In this document: in pieces, positions 24,509 to 37,660 of the stretch
Numbering within the stretch: position 1 is the stretch's first letter
Layout of the letters: each line of letters opens with the position of its first letter
Source of the DNA: Plasmopara viticola
Taxonomy: Eukaryota > Oomycota > Peronosporomycetes > Peronosporales > Peronosporaceae
Assembly: GCA_001695595.3 (NCBI GenBank)
Contig: MBPM02000022.1
Coordinates: 744,001 to 808,000 of the forward strand
Length of the DNA stretch: 64,000 bases
Reading direction: 5' to 3'
The notes under the pieces: model-generated
Databases searched by the model: none
Told to the model about the DNA's origin: nothing
What the model saw: only the letters and a program-made list of their open reading frames with translations
Program-made: the position numbers and the translations under genes

Positions 24509-27271
24509 AGATACGTCCTTTCTACCCTCTTACACGTGCACAGACGCAACAGAGCCACAAAGAAGCATGAACCAGCTTTTCTAAAGTGCCCAGATGATGT
24601 GGGACGACAAGTACGTCCTCTCTATCTTCTTAGACGTGCACAGACGCAATAGGGTCACAACTAAGCATGAAACAGCTTTTCTAAAGTGCTGAGATGATGT
24701 GGGACGACAAATACGTCCTTTCTATCTCTTGAGACTTGCACAGATGCATTATAGATTGTATACTTACCCTCTTTAAGCGCTAAGACGACGTACGACCTAA
24801 GCTGCGTTCATTCGATCTATCGAGACGTTCACAGACGCAATAGGGTCACAACAAAGCGCATATTCAATTCATTTTAGCGTTAAGACGCTGTACGTCAGCA
24901 GATACGTCTTTTCTATCCCCTTAGACGTGCACAGAAGCAATAGGGCCACAACAAAGCATGAAGCCATTTTTCTATAGTGCTCAGATGACTTGGGACGACC
25001 GATACGTCCTTTCTGTCTCTTAAGACATGTACAGATGCATTAGAGACACAACAAAGAGTATATTCACCTTCATTCAGCGCTTCGACGATGTACGACAATA
25101 GCTACGTTCATTCGATCTATCTAGACGTTCATACAAGCAATAGCGTCAAAACTAAGCGCATATTCAATTAGTTTTAGTGCTAAGACGCTGTACGTCAGCA
25201 GATACGTCCTTTCTATCCTCTTAGACGTGCACAGACGCAATAGGGCCTTAAAGAAGCATGAAACAGCTTTTTTCAAAGTGCCCAGATGATGTGGGACGAC
25301 AAATACGTCCTCTCTATCTTCTTAGACGTGCACAGACGCAATAGGTCCACAACAAAGCATGAAACAGCTTTTCTAAAGTGCCTAGATGATGTGGGACGAC
25401 AAATACGTCCTTTCTATCTCTTGAGACTTGCACAGATGCATTATAGATTGTATACTTACCCTCTTTAAGCGCTGAGACGACGTACGACCTTAGCTGCGTT
25501 CATTCGATCTATCGAGACGTTCACAGACGCAATAGGGTCACAACAAAGCGCATATTCAATTCATTTTAGCGTTAAGACGCTGTACGTCAGCAGATACGTC
25601 TTTTCTATCCTCTTAGACGTGCACAGAAGCAATAGGGCCACAACTAAGCATGAAACCACTTTTCTATAGTGCTCAGATGATTTGGGACGACCGATACGTC
25701 CTTTCTGTCTCTTAAGACATGTACAGATGCATTAGAGACACAACAAAGAGTATATTCACCTTCTTTCAGCGCTTCGACGATGTACGACAATAGCTACGTT
25801 CTTTCGATCTATCTAGACGTTCATACACGCAATAGCGTCAAAACTAAGCGCATATTCAATTAGTTTTAGTGCTAAGACGCTGTACGTCAGCAGATACGTC
25901 CTTTCTACCCTCTTACACGTGCACAGACGCAACAGAGCCACAAAGAAGCATGAACCAGCTTTTCTAAAGTGCCCAGATGATGTGGGACGACAAATACGTC
26001 CTCTCTATCTTCTTAGACGTGCACAGACGCAATAGGTCCACAACTAAGCATGAAACAGCTTTTCTAAAGTGCCTAGATGATGTGGGACGACAAATACGTC
26101 CTTTCTATCTCTTGAGAGTTGCACAGATGCATTATAGATTGTATACTTACCCTCTTTAAGCGCTAAGACGACGTACGACCATAGCTGCGTTCATTCGATC
26201 TATCGAGACGATCACAGACGCAATAGCGTCAAACCTAAGCGCATATTCAATTCATTTTAGCGTTAAGACACTGTACGTCAGCAGATACGTCTTTTCTATC
26301 CTCTTAGACGTGCACAGAAGCAATAGGGCCACAACTAAGCATGAAACCACTTTTCTATAGTGCTCAGATGATTTGGGACGACCGATACGTCCTTTCTGTC
26401 TCTTAAGACATGTACAGATGCATCTAAAACACAACAAAGAGTATATTCACCTTCTTTCAGCGCTTCGACGATGTACGACAATAGCGACGTTCTTTCGATC
26501 TATCTAGACGTTCATACACGCAATAGCGTCAAAACTAAGCGCATATTCAATTCATTTTATTGCTAAGACGCTGTACGTCAGCAGATACGTCCTTTCTACC
26601 CTCTTACACGTGCACAGACGCAACAGAGCCACAAAGAAACATGAACCAGCTTTTCTAAAGTGCCCAGATGATGTGGGACGACAAATACGTCCTCTTATCG
26701 TCTTAGACGTGCACAGACGCAATAGGTCCACAACTAAGCATGAAACAGCTTTTCTAAAGTGCTGAGATGATGTGGGACGACAAATACGTCCTTTCTATCT
26801 CTTGAGACTTGCACAGATGCATTATAGATTGTATACTTACCCTCTTTAAGCGCTAAGACGACGTACGACCATAGCTGCGTTCATTCGATCTATCGAGACG
26901 TTCACAGACGCAATAGGGTCACAACAAAGCGCATATTCAATTCATTTTAGCGTTAAGACGCTGTACGTCAGCAGATACGTCTTTTCTATCCCTTAGACGT
27001 GCACAGAAGCAATAGGGCCACAACAAAGCATGAAGCCATTTTTCTATAGTGCTCAGATGACTTGGGACGACCGATACGTCCTTTCTGTCTCTTAAGACAT
27101 GTACAGATGCATTAGAGACACAACAAAGAGTATATTCACCTTCTTTCAGCGCTTCGACGATGTACGACAATAGCTACGTTCTTTCGATCTATCTAGACGT
27201 TCATACACGCAATAGCGTCAAAACTAAGCGCATATTCAATTAGTTTTAGTGCTAAGACGCTGTACGTCAGC
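24509..27271. repeat. 691-bp HOR array, super-repeat S1 (four units)
   Basis: Units start at 24509, 25200, 25892 and 26583. Each is A-A-B'-C-A-B-C, seven monomers in 689-692 bp. The four units differ from one another. For example, the second has GGCCTTAAAGAAGCATG and the fourth follows the C variant TCATTTTATTGCTAAG. The same set of four recurs in S2 and S3, so the larger repeating unit is ~2764 bp. Confidence 0.92.
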
Positions 27272-30037
27272 AGATACGTCCTTTCTATCCTCTTAGACGT
27301 GCACAGACGCAATAGGGCCACAAAGAAGCATGAAACAGCTTTTTTCAAAGTGCCCAGATGATGTGGGACGACAAATACGTCCTCTCTATCTTCTTAGACG
27401 TGCACAGACGCAATAGGGTCACAACTAAGCATGAAACAGCTTTTCTAAAGTGCTGAGATGATGTGGGACGACAAATACGTCCTTTCTATCTCTTGAGACT
27501 TGCACAGATGCATTATAGATTGTATACTTACCCTCTTTAAGCGCTAAGACGACGTACGACCTAAGCTGCGTTCATTCGATCTATCGAGACGTTCACAGAC
27601 GCAATAGGGTCACAACAAAGCGCATATTCAATTCATTTTAGCGTTAAGACGCTGTACGTCAGCAGATACGTCTTTTCTATCCCCTTAGACGTGCACAGAA
27701 GCAATAGGGCCACAACAAAGCATGAAGCCATTTTTCTATAGTGCTCAGATGACTTGGGACGACCGATACGTCCTTTCTGTCTCTTAAGACATGTACAGAT
27801 GCATTAGAGACACAACAAAGAGTATATTCACCTTCTTTCAGCGCTTCGACGATGTACGACAATAGCTACGTTCTTTCGATCTATCTAGACGTTCATACAC
27901 GCAATAGCGTCAAAACTAAGCGCATATTCAATTAGTTTTAGTGCTAAGACGCTGTACGTCAGCAGATACGTCCTTTCTATCCTCTTAGACGTGCACAGAC
28001 GCAATAGGGCCTTAAAGAAGCACGAAACAGCTTTTTTCAAAGTCCCCAGATGATGTGGGACGACAAATACGTCCTCTCTATCTTCTTAGACGTGCACAGA
28101 CGCAATAGGGCCACAACAAAGCATGAAACAGCTTTTCTAAAGTGCTTAGATGATGTGGGACGACAAATACGTCCTTTCTATCTCTTGAGACTTGCACAGA
28201 TGCATTATAGATTGTATACTTACCCTCTTTAAGCGCTGAGACGACGTACGACCTTAGCTGCGTTCATTCGATCTATCGAGACGTTCACAGACGCAATAGG
28301 GTCACAACAAAGCGCATATTCAATTCATTTTAGCGTTAAGACGCTGTACGTCAGCAGATACGTCTTTTCTATCCTCTTAGACGTGCACAGAAGCAATAGG
28401 GCCACAACTAAGCATGAAACCATTTTTCTATAGTGCTCAGATGATTTGGGACGACCGATACGTCCTTTCTGTCTCTTAAGACATGTACAGATGCATTAGA
28501 GACACAACAAAGAGTATATTCACCTTCTTTCAGCGCTTCGACGATGTACGACAATAGCTACGTTCTTTCGATCTATCTAGACGTTCATACACGCAATAGC
28601 GTCAAAAATAAGCGCATATTCAATTAGTTTTAGTGCTAAGACGCTGTACGTCAGCAGATACGTCCTTTCTATCCTCTTACACGTGCACAGACGCAACAGA
28701 GCCACAAAGAAGCATGAACCAGCTTTTCTAAAGTGCCCAGATGATGTGGGACGACAAATACGTCCTCTCTATCTTCTTAGACGTGCACAGACGCAATAGG
28801 TCCACAACTAAGCATGAAACAGCTTTTCTAAAGTGCCTAGATGATGTGGGACGACAAATACGTCCTTTCTATCTCTTGAGACTTGCACAGATGCATTATA
28901 GATTGTATACTTACCCTCTTTAAGCGCTAAGACGACGTACGACCATAGCTGCGTTCATTCGATCTATCGAGACGATCACAGACGCAATAGCGTCAAACCT
29001 AAGCGCATATTCAATTCATTTTAGCGTTAAGACACTGTACGTCAGCAGATACGTCTTTTCTATCCTCTTAGACGTGCACAGAAGCAATAGGGCCACAACT
29101 AAGCATGAAACCACTTTTCTATAGTGCTCAGATGATTTGGGACGACCGATACGTCCTTTCTGTCTCTTAAGACATGTACAGATGCATCTAAAACACAACA
29201 AAGAGTATATTCACCTTCTTTCAGCGCTTCGACGATGTACGACAATAGCGACGTTCTTTCGATCTATCTAGACGTTCATACACGCAATAGCGTCAAAACT
29301 AAGCGCATATTCAATTCATTTTATTGCTAAGACGCTGTACGTCAGCAGATACGTCCTTTCTACCCTCTTACACGTGCACAGACGCAACAGAGCCACAAAG
29401 AAACATGAACCAGCTTTTCTAAAGTGCCCAGATGATGTGGGACGACAAATACGTCCTCTCTATCGTCTTGGACGTGCACAGACGCAATAGGTCCACAACT
29501 AAGCATGAAACAGCTTTTCTAAAGTGCTTAGATGATGTGGGACGACAAATACGTCCTTTCTATCTCTTGAGACTTGCACAGATGCATTATAGATTGTATA
29601 CTTACCCTCTTTAAGCGCTAAGACGACGTACGACCATAGCTGCGTTCATTCGATCTATCGAGACGTTCACAGACGCAATAGGGTCACAACAAAGCGCATA
29701 TTCAATTCATTTTAGCGTTAAGACGCTGTACGTCAGCAGATACGTCTTTTCTATCCCCTTAGACGTGCACAGAAGCAATAGGGCCACAACAAAGCATGAA
29801 GCCATTTTTCTATAGTGCTCAGATGATTTGGGACGACCGATACGTCCTTTCTGTCTCTTAAGACATGTACAGATGCATTAGAGACACAACAAAGAGTATA
29901 TTCACCTTCTTTCAGCGCTTCGACGATGTACGACAATAGCTACGTTCTTTCGATCTATCTAGACGTTCATACACGCAATAGCGTCAAAACTAAGCGCATA
30001 TTCAATTAGTTTTAGTGCTAAGACGCTGTACGTCAGC
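27272..30037. repeat. 691-bp HOR array, super-repeat S2 (four units)
   Basis: Units start at 27272, 27964, 28656 and 29347. Unit-specific variants repeat S1 at +2764: GGCCTTAAAGAAGCA near 28008, the altered B end ATGCATCTAAAACACAAC near 29183, and the TTTTATTGCTAAG C monomer near 29319. A unique base change, GTCTTGGACGTGC at 29466, is private to this copy. Confidence 0.92.
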
Positions 30038-32564
30038 AGATACGTCCTTTCTATCCTCTTACACGTGCACAGACGCAACAGAGCCACAAAGAAGCATGAA
30101 CCAGCTTTTCTAAAGTGCCCAGATGATGTGGGACGACAAATACGTCCTCTCTATCTTCTTAGACGTGCACAGACGCAATAGGTCCACAACTAAGCATGAA
30201 ACAGCTTTTCTAAAGTGCTGAGATGATGTGGGACGACAAATACGTCCTTTCTATCTCTTGAGACTTGCACAGATGCATTATAGATTGTATACTTACCCTC
30301 TTTAAGCGCTAAGACGACGTACGACCATAGCTGCGTTCATTCGATCTATCGAGACGTTCACAGACGCAATAGGGTCACAACAAAGCGCATATTCAATTCA
30401 TTTTAGCGTTAAGACGCTGTACGTCAGCAGATACGTCTTTTCTATCCCCTTAGACGTGCACAGAAGCAATAGGGCCACAACAAAGCATGAAGCCATTTTT
30501 CTATAGTGCTCAGATGACTTGGGACGACCGATACGTCCTTTCTGTCTCTTAAGACATGTACAGATGCATTAGAGACACAACAAAGAGTATATTCACCTTC
30601 TTTCAGCGCTTCGACGATGTACGACAATAGCTACGTTCTTTCGATCTATCTAGACGTTCATACACGCAATAGCGTCAAAACTAAGCGCATATTCAATTAG
30701 TTTTAGTGCTAAGACGCTGTACGTCAGCAGATACGTCCTTTCTATCCTCTTAGACGTGCACAGACGCAATAGGGCCTTAAAGAAGCATGAAACAGCTTTT
30801 TTCAAAGTGCCCAGATGATGTGGGACGACAAATACGTCCTCTCTATCTTCTTAGACGTGCACAGACGCAATAGGGCCACAACAAAGCATGAAACAGCTTT
30901 TCTAAAGTGCTTAGATGATGTGGGACGACAAATACGTCCTTTCTATCTCTTGAGACTTGCACAGATGCATTATAGATTGTATACTTACCCTCTTTAAGCG
31001 CTGAGACGACGTACGACCTTAGCTGCGTTCATTCGATCTATCGAGACGTTCACAGACGCAATAGGGTCACAACAAAGCGCATATTCAATTCATTTTAGCG
31101 TTAAGACGCTGTACGTCAGCAGATACGTCTTTTCTATCCTCTTAGACGTGCACAGAAGCAATAGGGCCACAACTAAGCATGAAACCATTTTTCTATAGTG
31201 CTCAGATGATTTGGGACGACCGATACGTCCTTTCTGTCTCTTAAGACATGTACAGATGCATTAGAGACACAACAAAGAGTATATTCACCTTCTTTCAGCG
31301 CTTCGACGATGTACGACAATAGCTACGTTCTTTCGATCTATCTAGACGTTCATACACGCAATAGCGTCAAAAATAAGCGCATATTCAATTAGTTTTAGTG
31401 CTAAGACGCTGTACGTCAGCAGATACGTCCTTTCTATCCTCTTACACGTGCACAGACGCAACAGAGCCACAAAGAAGCATGAACCAGCTTTTCTAAAGTG
31501 CCCAGATGATGTGGGACGACAAATACGTCCTCTCTATCTTCTTAGACGTGCACAGACGCAATAGGTCCACAACTAAGCATGAAACAGCTTTTCTAAAGTG
31601 CCTAGATGATGTGGGACGACAAATACGTCCTTTCTATCTCTTGAGACTTGCACAGATGCATTATAGATTGTATACTTACCCTCTTTAAGCGCTAAGACGA
31701 CGTACGACCATAGCTGCGTTCATTCGATCTATCGAGACGATCACAGACGCAATAGCGTCAAACCTAAGCGCATATTCAATTCATTTTAGCGTTAAGACAC
31801 TGTACGTCAGCAGATACGTCTTTTCTATCCTCTTAGACGTGCACAGAAGCAATAGGGCCACAACTAAGCATGAAACCACTTTTCTATAGTGCTCAGATGA
31901 TTTGGGACGACCGATACGTCCTTTCTGTCTCTTAAGACATGTACAGATGCATTAAAAACACAACAAAGAGTATATTCACCTTCTTTCAGCGCTTCGACGA
32001 TGTACGACAATAGCGACGTTCTTTCGATCTATCTAGACGTTCATACACGCAATAGCGTCAAAACTAAGCGCATATTCAATTCATTTTATTGCTAAGACGC
32101 TGTACGTCAGCAGATACGTCCTTTCTACCCTCTTACACGTGCACAGACGCAACAGAGCCACAAAGAAACATGAACCAGCTTTTCTAAAGTGCCCAGATGA
32201 TGTGGGACGACAAATACGTCCTCTCTATCCTCTTAGACGTGCACAGACGCAATAGGTCCACAACTAAGCATGAAACAGCTTTTCTAAAGTGCTGAGATGA
32301 TGTGGGACGACAAATACGTCCTTTCTATCTCTTGAGACTTGCACAGATGCATTATAGATTGTATACTTACCCTCTTTAAGCGCTAAGACGACGTACGACC
32401 ATAGCTGCGTTCATTCGATCTATCGAGACGTTCACAGACGCAATAGGGTCACAACAAAGCGCATATTCAATTCATTTTAGCGTTAAGACGCTGTACGTCA
32501 GCAGATACGTCTTTTCTATCCCCATAGACGTGCACAGAAGCAATAGGGCCACAACAAAGCATGA
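30038..32564. repeat. 691-bp HOR array, super-repeat S3 (incomplete)
   Basis: Units start at 30038, 30729, 31421 and 32112. The last is cut off about 450 bp into the unit. At about 32565 the second A of the unit changes from GAAGCCATTTTTCTATAG to GAAAACACTTTTCTAAG plus TGTTTAATGGCAG, a type otherwise found at the right end of Q (near 13920 and 23970). The right edge of the array is therefore a recombinant join onto Q-end-like sequence. Confidence 0.9.
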
Positions 32565-33400
32565 AAACACTTTTCTAAGTGCTCAAATAATGTTTAATGG
32601 CAGATACGTCCTTTCTATCTCTTTAGACGTGCACAGATGCATTTGAGACACACCAAAGAGTAAACTCACCCTCTTTAAGCGCTGAGACGCTGTACGACCG
32701 TAGCTACGTTTTTTCTATCTATCTAGACGTTCACACACGCAATAGCGTTAAAGTAAGCGCATATTCAATTCATTCAGGCGTGAAAACGCTGTACGTCAGC
32801 ACATACGTCCTTTCTTTCCTCTTAGACGTGCACAGACGCAATAGGGCCACAACTAAGCATCAAGCAACTTTTCTAAAGTGCGCAGGCGATGTGGGACGAC
32901 CGATACGTCCTTTCTATCTCTTCAGACGTGCACAGATGCAGTGGAGACACACCAAAATGTGTACTCACCCTCTTTAAGTGCTGAGACAATGTACGACCAT
33001 AGCTACGTTCTTTTGATCTATCTAGACGTTCACAGATGCAATAGGGTCACAAGAAAACGCATATTCAATTCATTTAAGCGTTTAGACGCTGTACGTCAGC
33101 AGAAACGTTATTTCTATCCTCTTTGAAGTGCACAGACGCAATAGGGCCACAACGAAGCATGAAACAGCTTTTCTTAAGTGCCCAGATGATATGGGACGAC
33201 AAATACCTCCTTTCTAGCTCTTAAGACATGTACAGATGCATTAGAGACACAACAAAGAGTATATTCACCTTCTTTAAGCGCTGAGACGCTGTACGATCAT
33301 AGCTACGTTCTTTCGATCTATCTAGACATTCACACACGCAATAGCGTCAAAACTAAGCGCATTTTCAATTCATTTAAGCGCTAAGACGCTGTACGTCAGC
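32565..33400. repeat. Trimers related to the far left of the window
   Basis: Ordinary A-B-C trimers. They share rare variants with 1-800: GATGCAGTGGAGACACACCA at 32936 and GATATGGGACGACAAATACC with TTTCTAGCTCTTAAG at 33188-33225. The similarity suggests that this segment and the left edge of the window are copies of one older block, now about 32 kb apart. No gene is present. Confidence 0.8.
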
Positions 33401-34600
33401 AGATACGTCCTTTCTACCCTCTAAGACGTGCACAGACGCAATAGGGCCACAACGAAGCATGAAGCAGCTTTTCTAAAGTGCTCAGATGATAAGGGACGAC
33501 AAATACGTCTTTTCTATCTCCTTAGACGTGCACAGATGCATTAGAGACACACCAAAGTGTATACTTAACCTCTATAAGTGCTGAGACGATGTACGACCAT
33601 AGCTACGTTCTTTCGATCTATCTAGACGTTCACACACGCAATAGCGTCAAGACTAAGCGCATTTTCAATTCATTTAAGCGCTCAGACGCTGTACGTCAGC
33701 AGATACGTCCTTTCTATCCTCTTAGACGTGCACAGACGCAATAGGTCCACAACGAAGCATGAAACAGCTTTTCTAAAGTGCCCAGATGATGCGGGACGAC
33801 AAATACGTCCATTCTATCTCTTGAGACGTGCACAGATGCATTAGAGACACACCAATGTGTATACTTAACCTCTATAAGTACTGAGACGATGTACGACCAT
33901 AGCTACGTTCTTTCGATCTATCTAGACGTTCACACACGCAATAGCGTCAAGACTAAGCGCATTTTCAATTCATTTAAGCGCTAAGACGCTGTACCTCAGC
34001 AGATACGTCCTTTCTATCCTCTTAGACGTGCACAGACGCAATAGGTCCACAACGAAGCATGAAACAGCTTTTCTAAAGTGCCCAGATGATGTGGGACGAC
34101 AAATACGTCCATTCTATCTCTTGAGACGTGCACAGATGCATTAGAGACACACCAAAGTGTATACTCACCCTTTTTAAGCGCTGAGTCGATGTACGACCAT
34201 AGCTACGTTCTTTCGATCTATCTAGACGTTCACACACGCAATAGCGTCAAGCCTAAGCGCATTTTCAATTCATTTAAGCGCTAAGACGCTGTACGTCAGC
34301 AGATACGTCCTTTCTATCCTCTTAGACGTGCACAGACGCAATAGGTCCACAACGAAGCATGAAACAGCTTTTCTAAAGTGCCCAGATGATGTGGGACGAC
34401 AAATACGTCCATTCTATCTCTTGAGACGTGCACAGATGCATTAGAGACACACCAAAGTGTATACTCACCCTTTTTAAGCGCTGAGTCGATGTACGACCAT
34501 AGCTACGTTCTTTCGATCTATCTAGACGTTCACACACGCAATAGCGTCAAGCCTAAGCGCATTTTCAATTCATTTAAGCGCTAAGACGCTGTACGTCAGC
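33401..34600. repeat. Four homogenised 300-bp trimers
   Basis: A monomers start at 33401, 33701, 34001 and 34301, an exact 300-bp spacing. The third and fourth units (34001-34300 and 34301-34600) are identical by eye over all 300 bases, and the second differs at only a few positions. Shared marks are GACGACAAATACGTCCATTC and GCTGAGTCGATGTACG. This is the youngest-looking duplication in the window. Confidence 0.9.
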
Positions 34601-36395
34601 AGATACGTCCTTTCTATTCTCTTAGACGTGCACAGACGCAATAGGTCCACAACGAAGCATGAAACCACTTTTCTATAGTGCTCAGATGATTTGGGACGAC
34701 CGATACGTCTTTTCTGTCTCTTAAGACATGTACAGATGCATTAGAGACACAACAAAGAGAATATTCACCTTCTTTCAGCGCTTCGACGATGTACGACAAT
34801 AGCGACTTTCTTTCGATCTATCTAGACGTTCATACACGCAATAGCGTCAAAATAAGCGCACATTCAATTAATTTAAGCGCTTAGACGCTGTACGTCAGCA
34901 GATACGTCCTTTCTATCCTCTAAGACGTGCACAGACGCAATAGGTCCACAACGAAGCATGAAACAGCTTTTCTAAAGTGCCCAGATGATGTGGGACGACA
35001 AATACGTCCATTCTATCTCTTGAGACGTGCACAGATGCATTAGAGACACACCAAACTGTATACCCACCCTTTTTAAGCGCTGAGTCGATGTACGACCATA
35101 GCTACGTTCTTTTGATCTATCTAGACGTTCACACACGCAATAGCGTCAAAACAAGCGCACATTCAATTAACTTAAGCACTTAGACGCTGTACGTCAGCGG
35201 ATACGTCCTTTATATCCTCTTAGACGTGCACAGACGCAATAGGGCCATAACTAAGCATCAAGCCACTTTTCTAAAGTGCCCAGATGATGTGGGACGACAA
35301 ATACGTCCTTTCTATCTCTTGAGACGTGCACAGATGCATTAGAGACACACCAAAGTGTATACTCACCCTTTTTAAGGGCTAAGTCGATGTACGACCATAG
35401 CTACGTTCTTTCAATCTATCTAGACGTTCACACACGCAACAGCGTCAAAATAAGCGCATATTCTATTGATTTAAGCGCTTAGACGCTGTACGTCAGCAGA
35501 TACGTCCTTTCTACCCTCTAAGACGTGCACAGACGCAATAGGGCCACAACGAAGCATGAAGCAGCTTTTCTAAAGTGCTCAGATGATAAGGGACGACAAA
35601 TACGTCCTTTCTATCTCCTTAGACGTGCACAGATGCATTAGAGACACAACAAAGTGTATACTTACCCTCTATAAGTGCTGAGACGATGTACGACCATAGC
35701 TACGTTCTTTCGATCTATCTAGACGTTCACACACGCAATAGCGTCAAGACTAAGCGCATTTTCAATTCATTTAAGCGCTAAGACGCTGTACGTCAGCAGA
35801 TACGTCCTTTCTATCCTCTTAGACGTGCACAGACGCAATACGTCCACAACGAAGCATGAAACAGCTTTTCTAAAGTGCCCAGATGATGTGGGACGACAAA
35901 TACGTCCATTCTATCTCTTTAGACGTGCACAGATGCATTAGAGACACACCAAACTGTATACTCACCCTTTTTAAGCGCTGAGTCGATGTACGACCATAGC
36001 TACGTTCTTTCGATCTATCTAGACGTTCACACACGCAATAGCGTCAAAATAAGCGCACATTCAATTAATTTAAGCGCTTAGACGCTGTACGTCAGCGGAT
36101 ACGTCCTTTCTATCCTCTTAGACGTGCACGGACGCAATAGGTCCACAACGAAGCATGAAACAGCTTTTCTAAAGTGCCCAGATGATGTGGGACGACAAAT
36201 ACGTCCATTCTATCTCTTGAGACGTGCACAGATGCATTAGAGACACACCAAACTGTATACTCACCCTTTTTAAGGGCTGAGTCGATGTACGACCATAGCT
36301 ACGTTCTTTCGATCTATCTAGACGTTCACACACGCAATAGCGTCAAAATAAGCGCATATTCTATTAATTTAAGCGCTTAGACGCTGTACGTCAGC
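34601..36395. repeat. Trimers of the same subfamily, ~900-bp pattern
   Basis: Six trimers. The unit at 35508, with CTACCCTCTAAGACGTGC, GAAGCAGC and GATGATAAGGGACG, repeats the one at 33401, and a variant recurs at 36396. The GTCCATTCTATCTC plus CTGAGTCGATG type recurs at 34901, 35801 and 36101. One trimer (34601-34900) carries an A-B pair of the 691-bp-array type (GATTTGGGACGACC, CAGCGCTTCGACG), i.e. a short patch from the neighbouring array. Confidence 0.8.
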
Positions 36396-36439
36396 AGATA
36401 CGTCCTTTCTACCGTCTAAGACGTGCACAGACGCAATAG

Positions 36440-37660
36440 GTCCACAACGAAGCATGAATCAGCTTTTCTAAAGTGCTCAGATGATAAGGGACGACAAATA
36501 CGTCCTTTCTCTCTCCTTAGACGTGCACAGATGCATTAGAGACACACCAAAGTGTATACTTACCCTCTATAAGTGCTGAGACGATGTACGACCATAGCTA
36601 CGTTCTTTCGATCTATCTAGACGTTCACACACGCAATAGCGTCAAGACTAAGCGCATTTTCAATTCATTTAAGCGCTAAGACGCTGTACGTCAGCAGATA
36701 CGTCCTTTCTATCCTCTTAGACGTGCACAGACGCAATACGTCCACAACGAAGCATGAAACAGCTTTTTTAAAGTGCCCAGATGATGTGAGACGACAAATA
36801 CGTCCTTTCTATCTCTTTAGACGTGCACAGATGCATTAAAGACACACCAAAGTGTATACTCACCCTTTTTAAGCGCTGAGACGATGTACGACCATAGCTA
36901 CGTTTTTTCGATCTATCTAGACTTTCACAGATGCAATAGGGTCACAAGAAAGCGCATATTCAATTAATTTAAGCGTTAAGACGCTGTACGTCAGCTGATA
37001 CGTCCTCTCTATCCTCTTAGACGTGCAGACGCAATAGGGCCACAACGAAGCATGAATCAGCTTTTCTAAAGTGCTCAGATGATAAGGGACGACAAATACG
37101 TCCTTTCTCTCTCCTTAGACGTGCACAGATGCATTAGAGACACACCAAAGTGTATACTTACCCTCTATAAGTGCTGAGACGATGTACGACCATAGCTACG
37201 TTCTTTCGATCTATCTAGACGTTCACACACGCAATAGCGTCAAGACTAAGCGCATTTTCAATTCATTTAAGCGCTAAGACGCTGTACGTCAGCAGATACG
37301 TCCTTTCTATCCTCTTAGACGTGCACAGACGCAATACGTCCACAACGAAGCATGAAACAGCTTTTTTAAAGTGCCCAGATGATGTGAGACGACAAATACG
37401 TCCTTTCTATCTCTTTAGACGTGCACAGATGCATTAAAGACACACCAAAGTGTATACTCACCCTTTTTAAGCGCTGAGACGATGTACGACCATAGCTACG
37501 TTTTTTCGATCTATCTAGACTTTCACAGATGCAATAGGGTCACAAGAAAGCGCATATTCAATTAATTTAAGCGTTAAGACGCTGTACGTCAGCTGATACG
37601 TCCTCTCTATCCTCTTAGACGTGCAGACGCAATAGGGCCACAACGAAGCATGAATCAGCT
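36440..37660. repeat. 598-bp tandem duplication (two trimers)
   Basis: The sequence from about 36445 recurs at +598 (to about 37640), including GATAAGGGACGACAAATACG, TCTCTCTCCTTAGACG, GCAATACGTCCACAACG and GATGTGAGACGAC. Both copies end in a trimer opening with CTGATACGTCCTCTCTATCC and the 3-bp-shortened GACGTGCAGACGC. Similarity stops at about 37661, where TTTTTTAAGGTGCTAAG begins. Confidence 0.85.
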
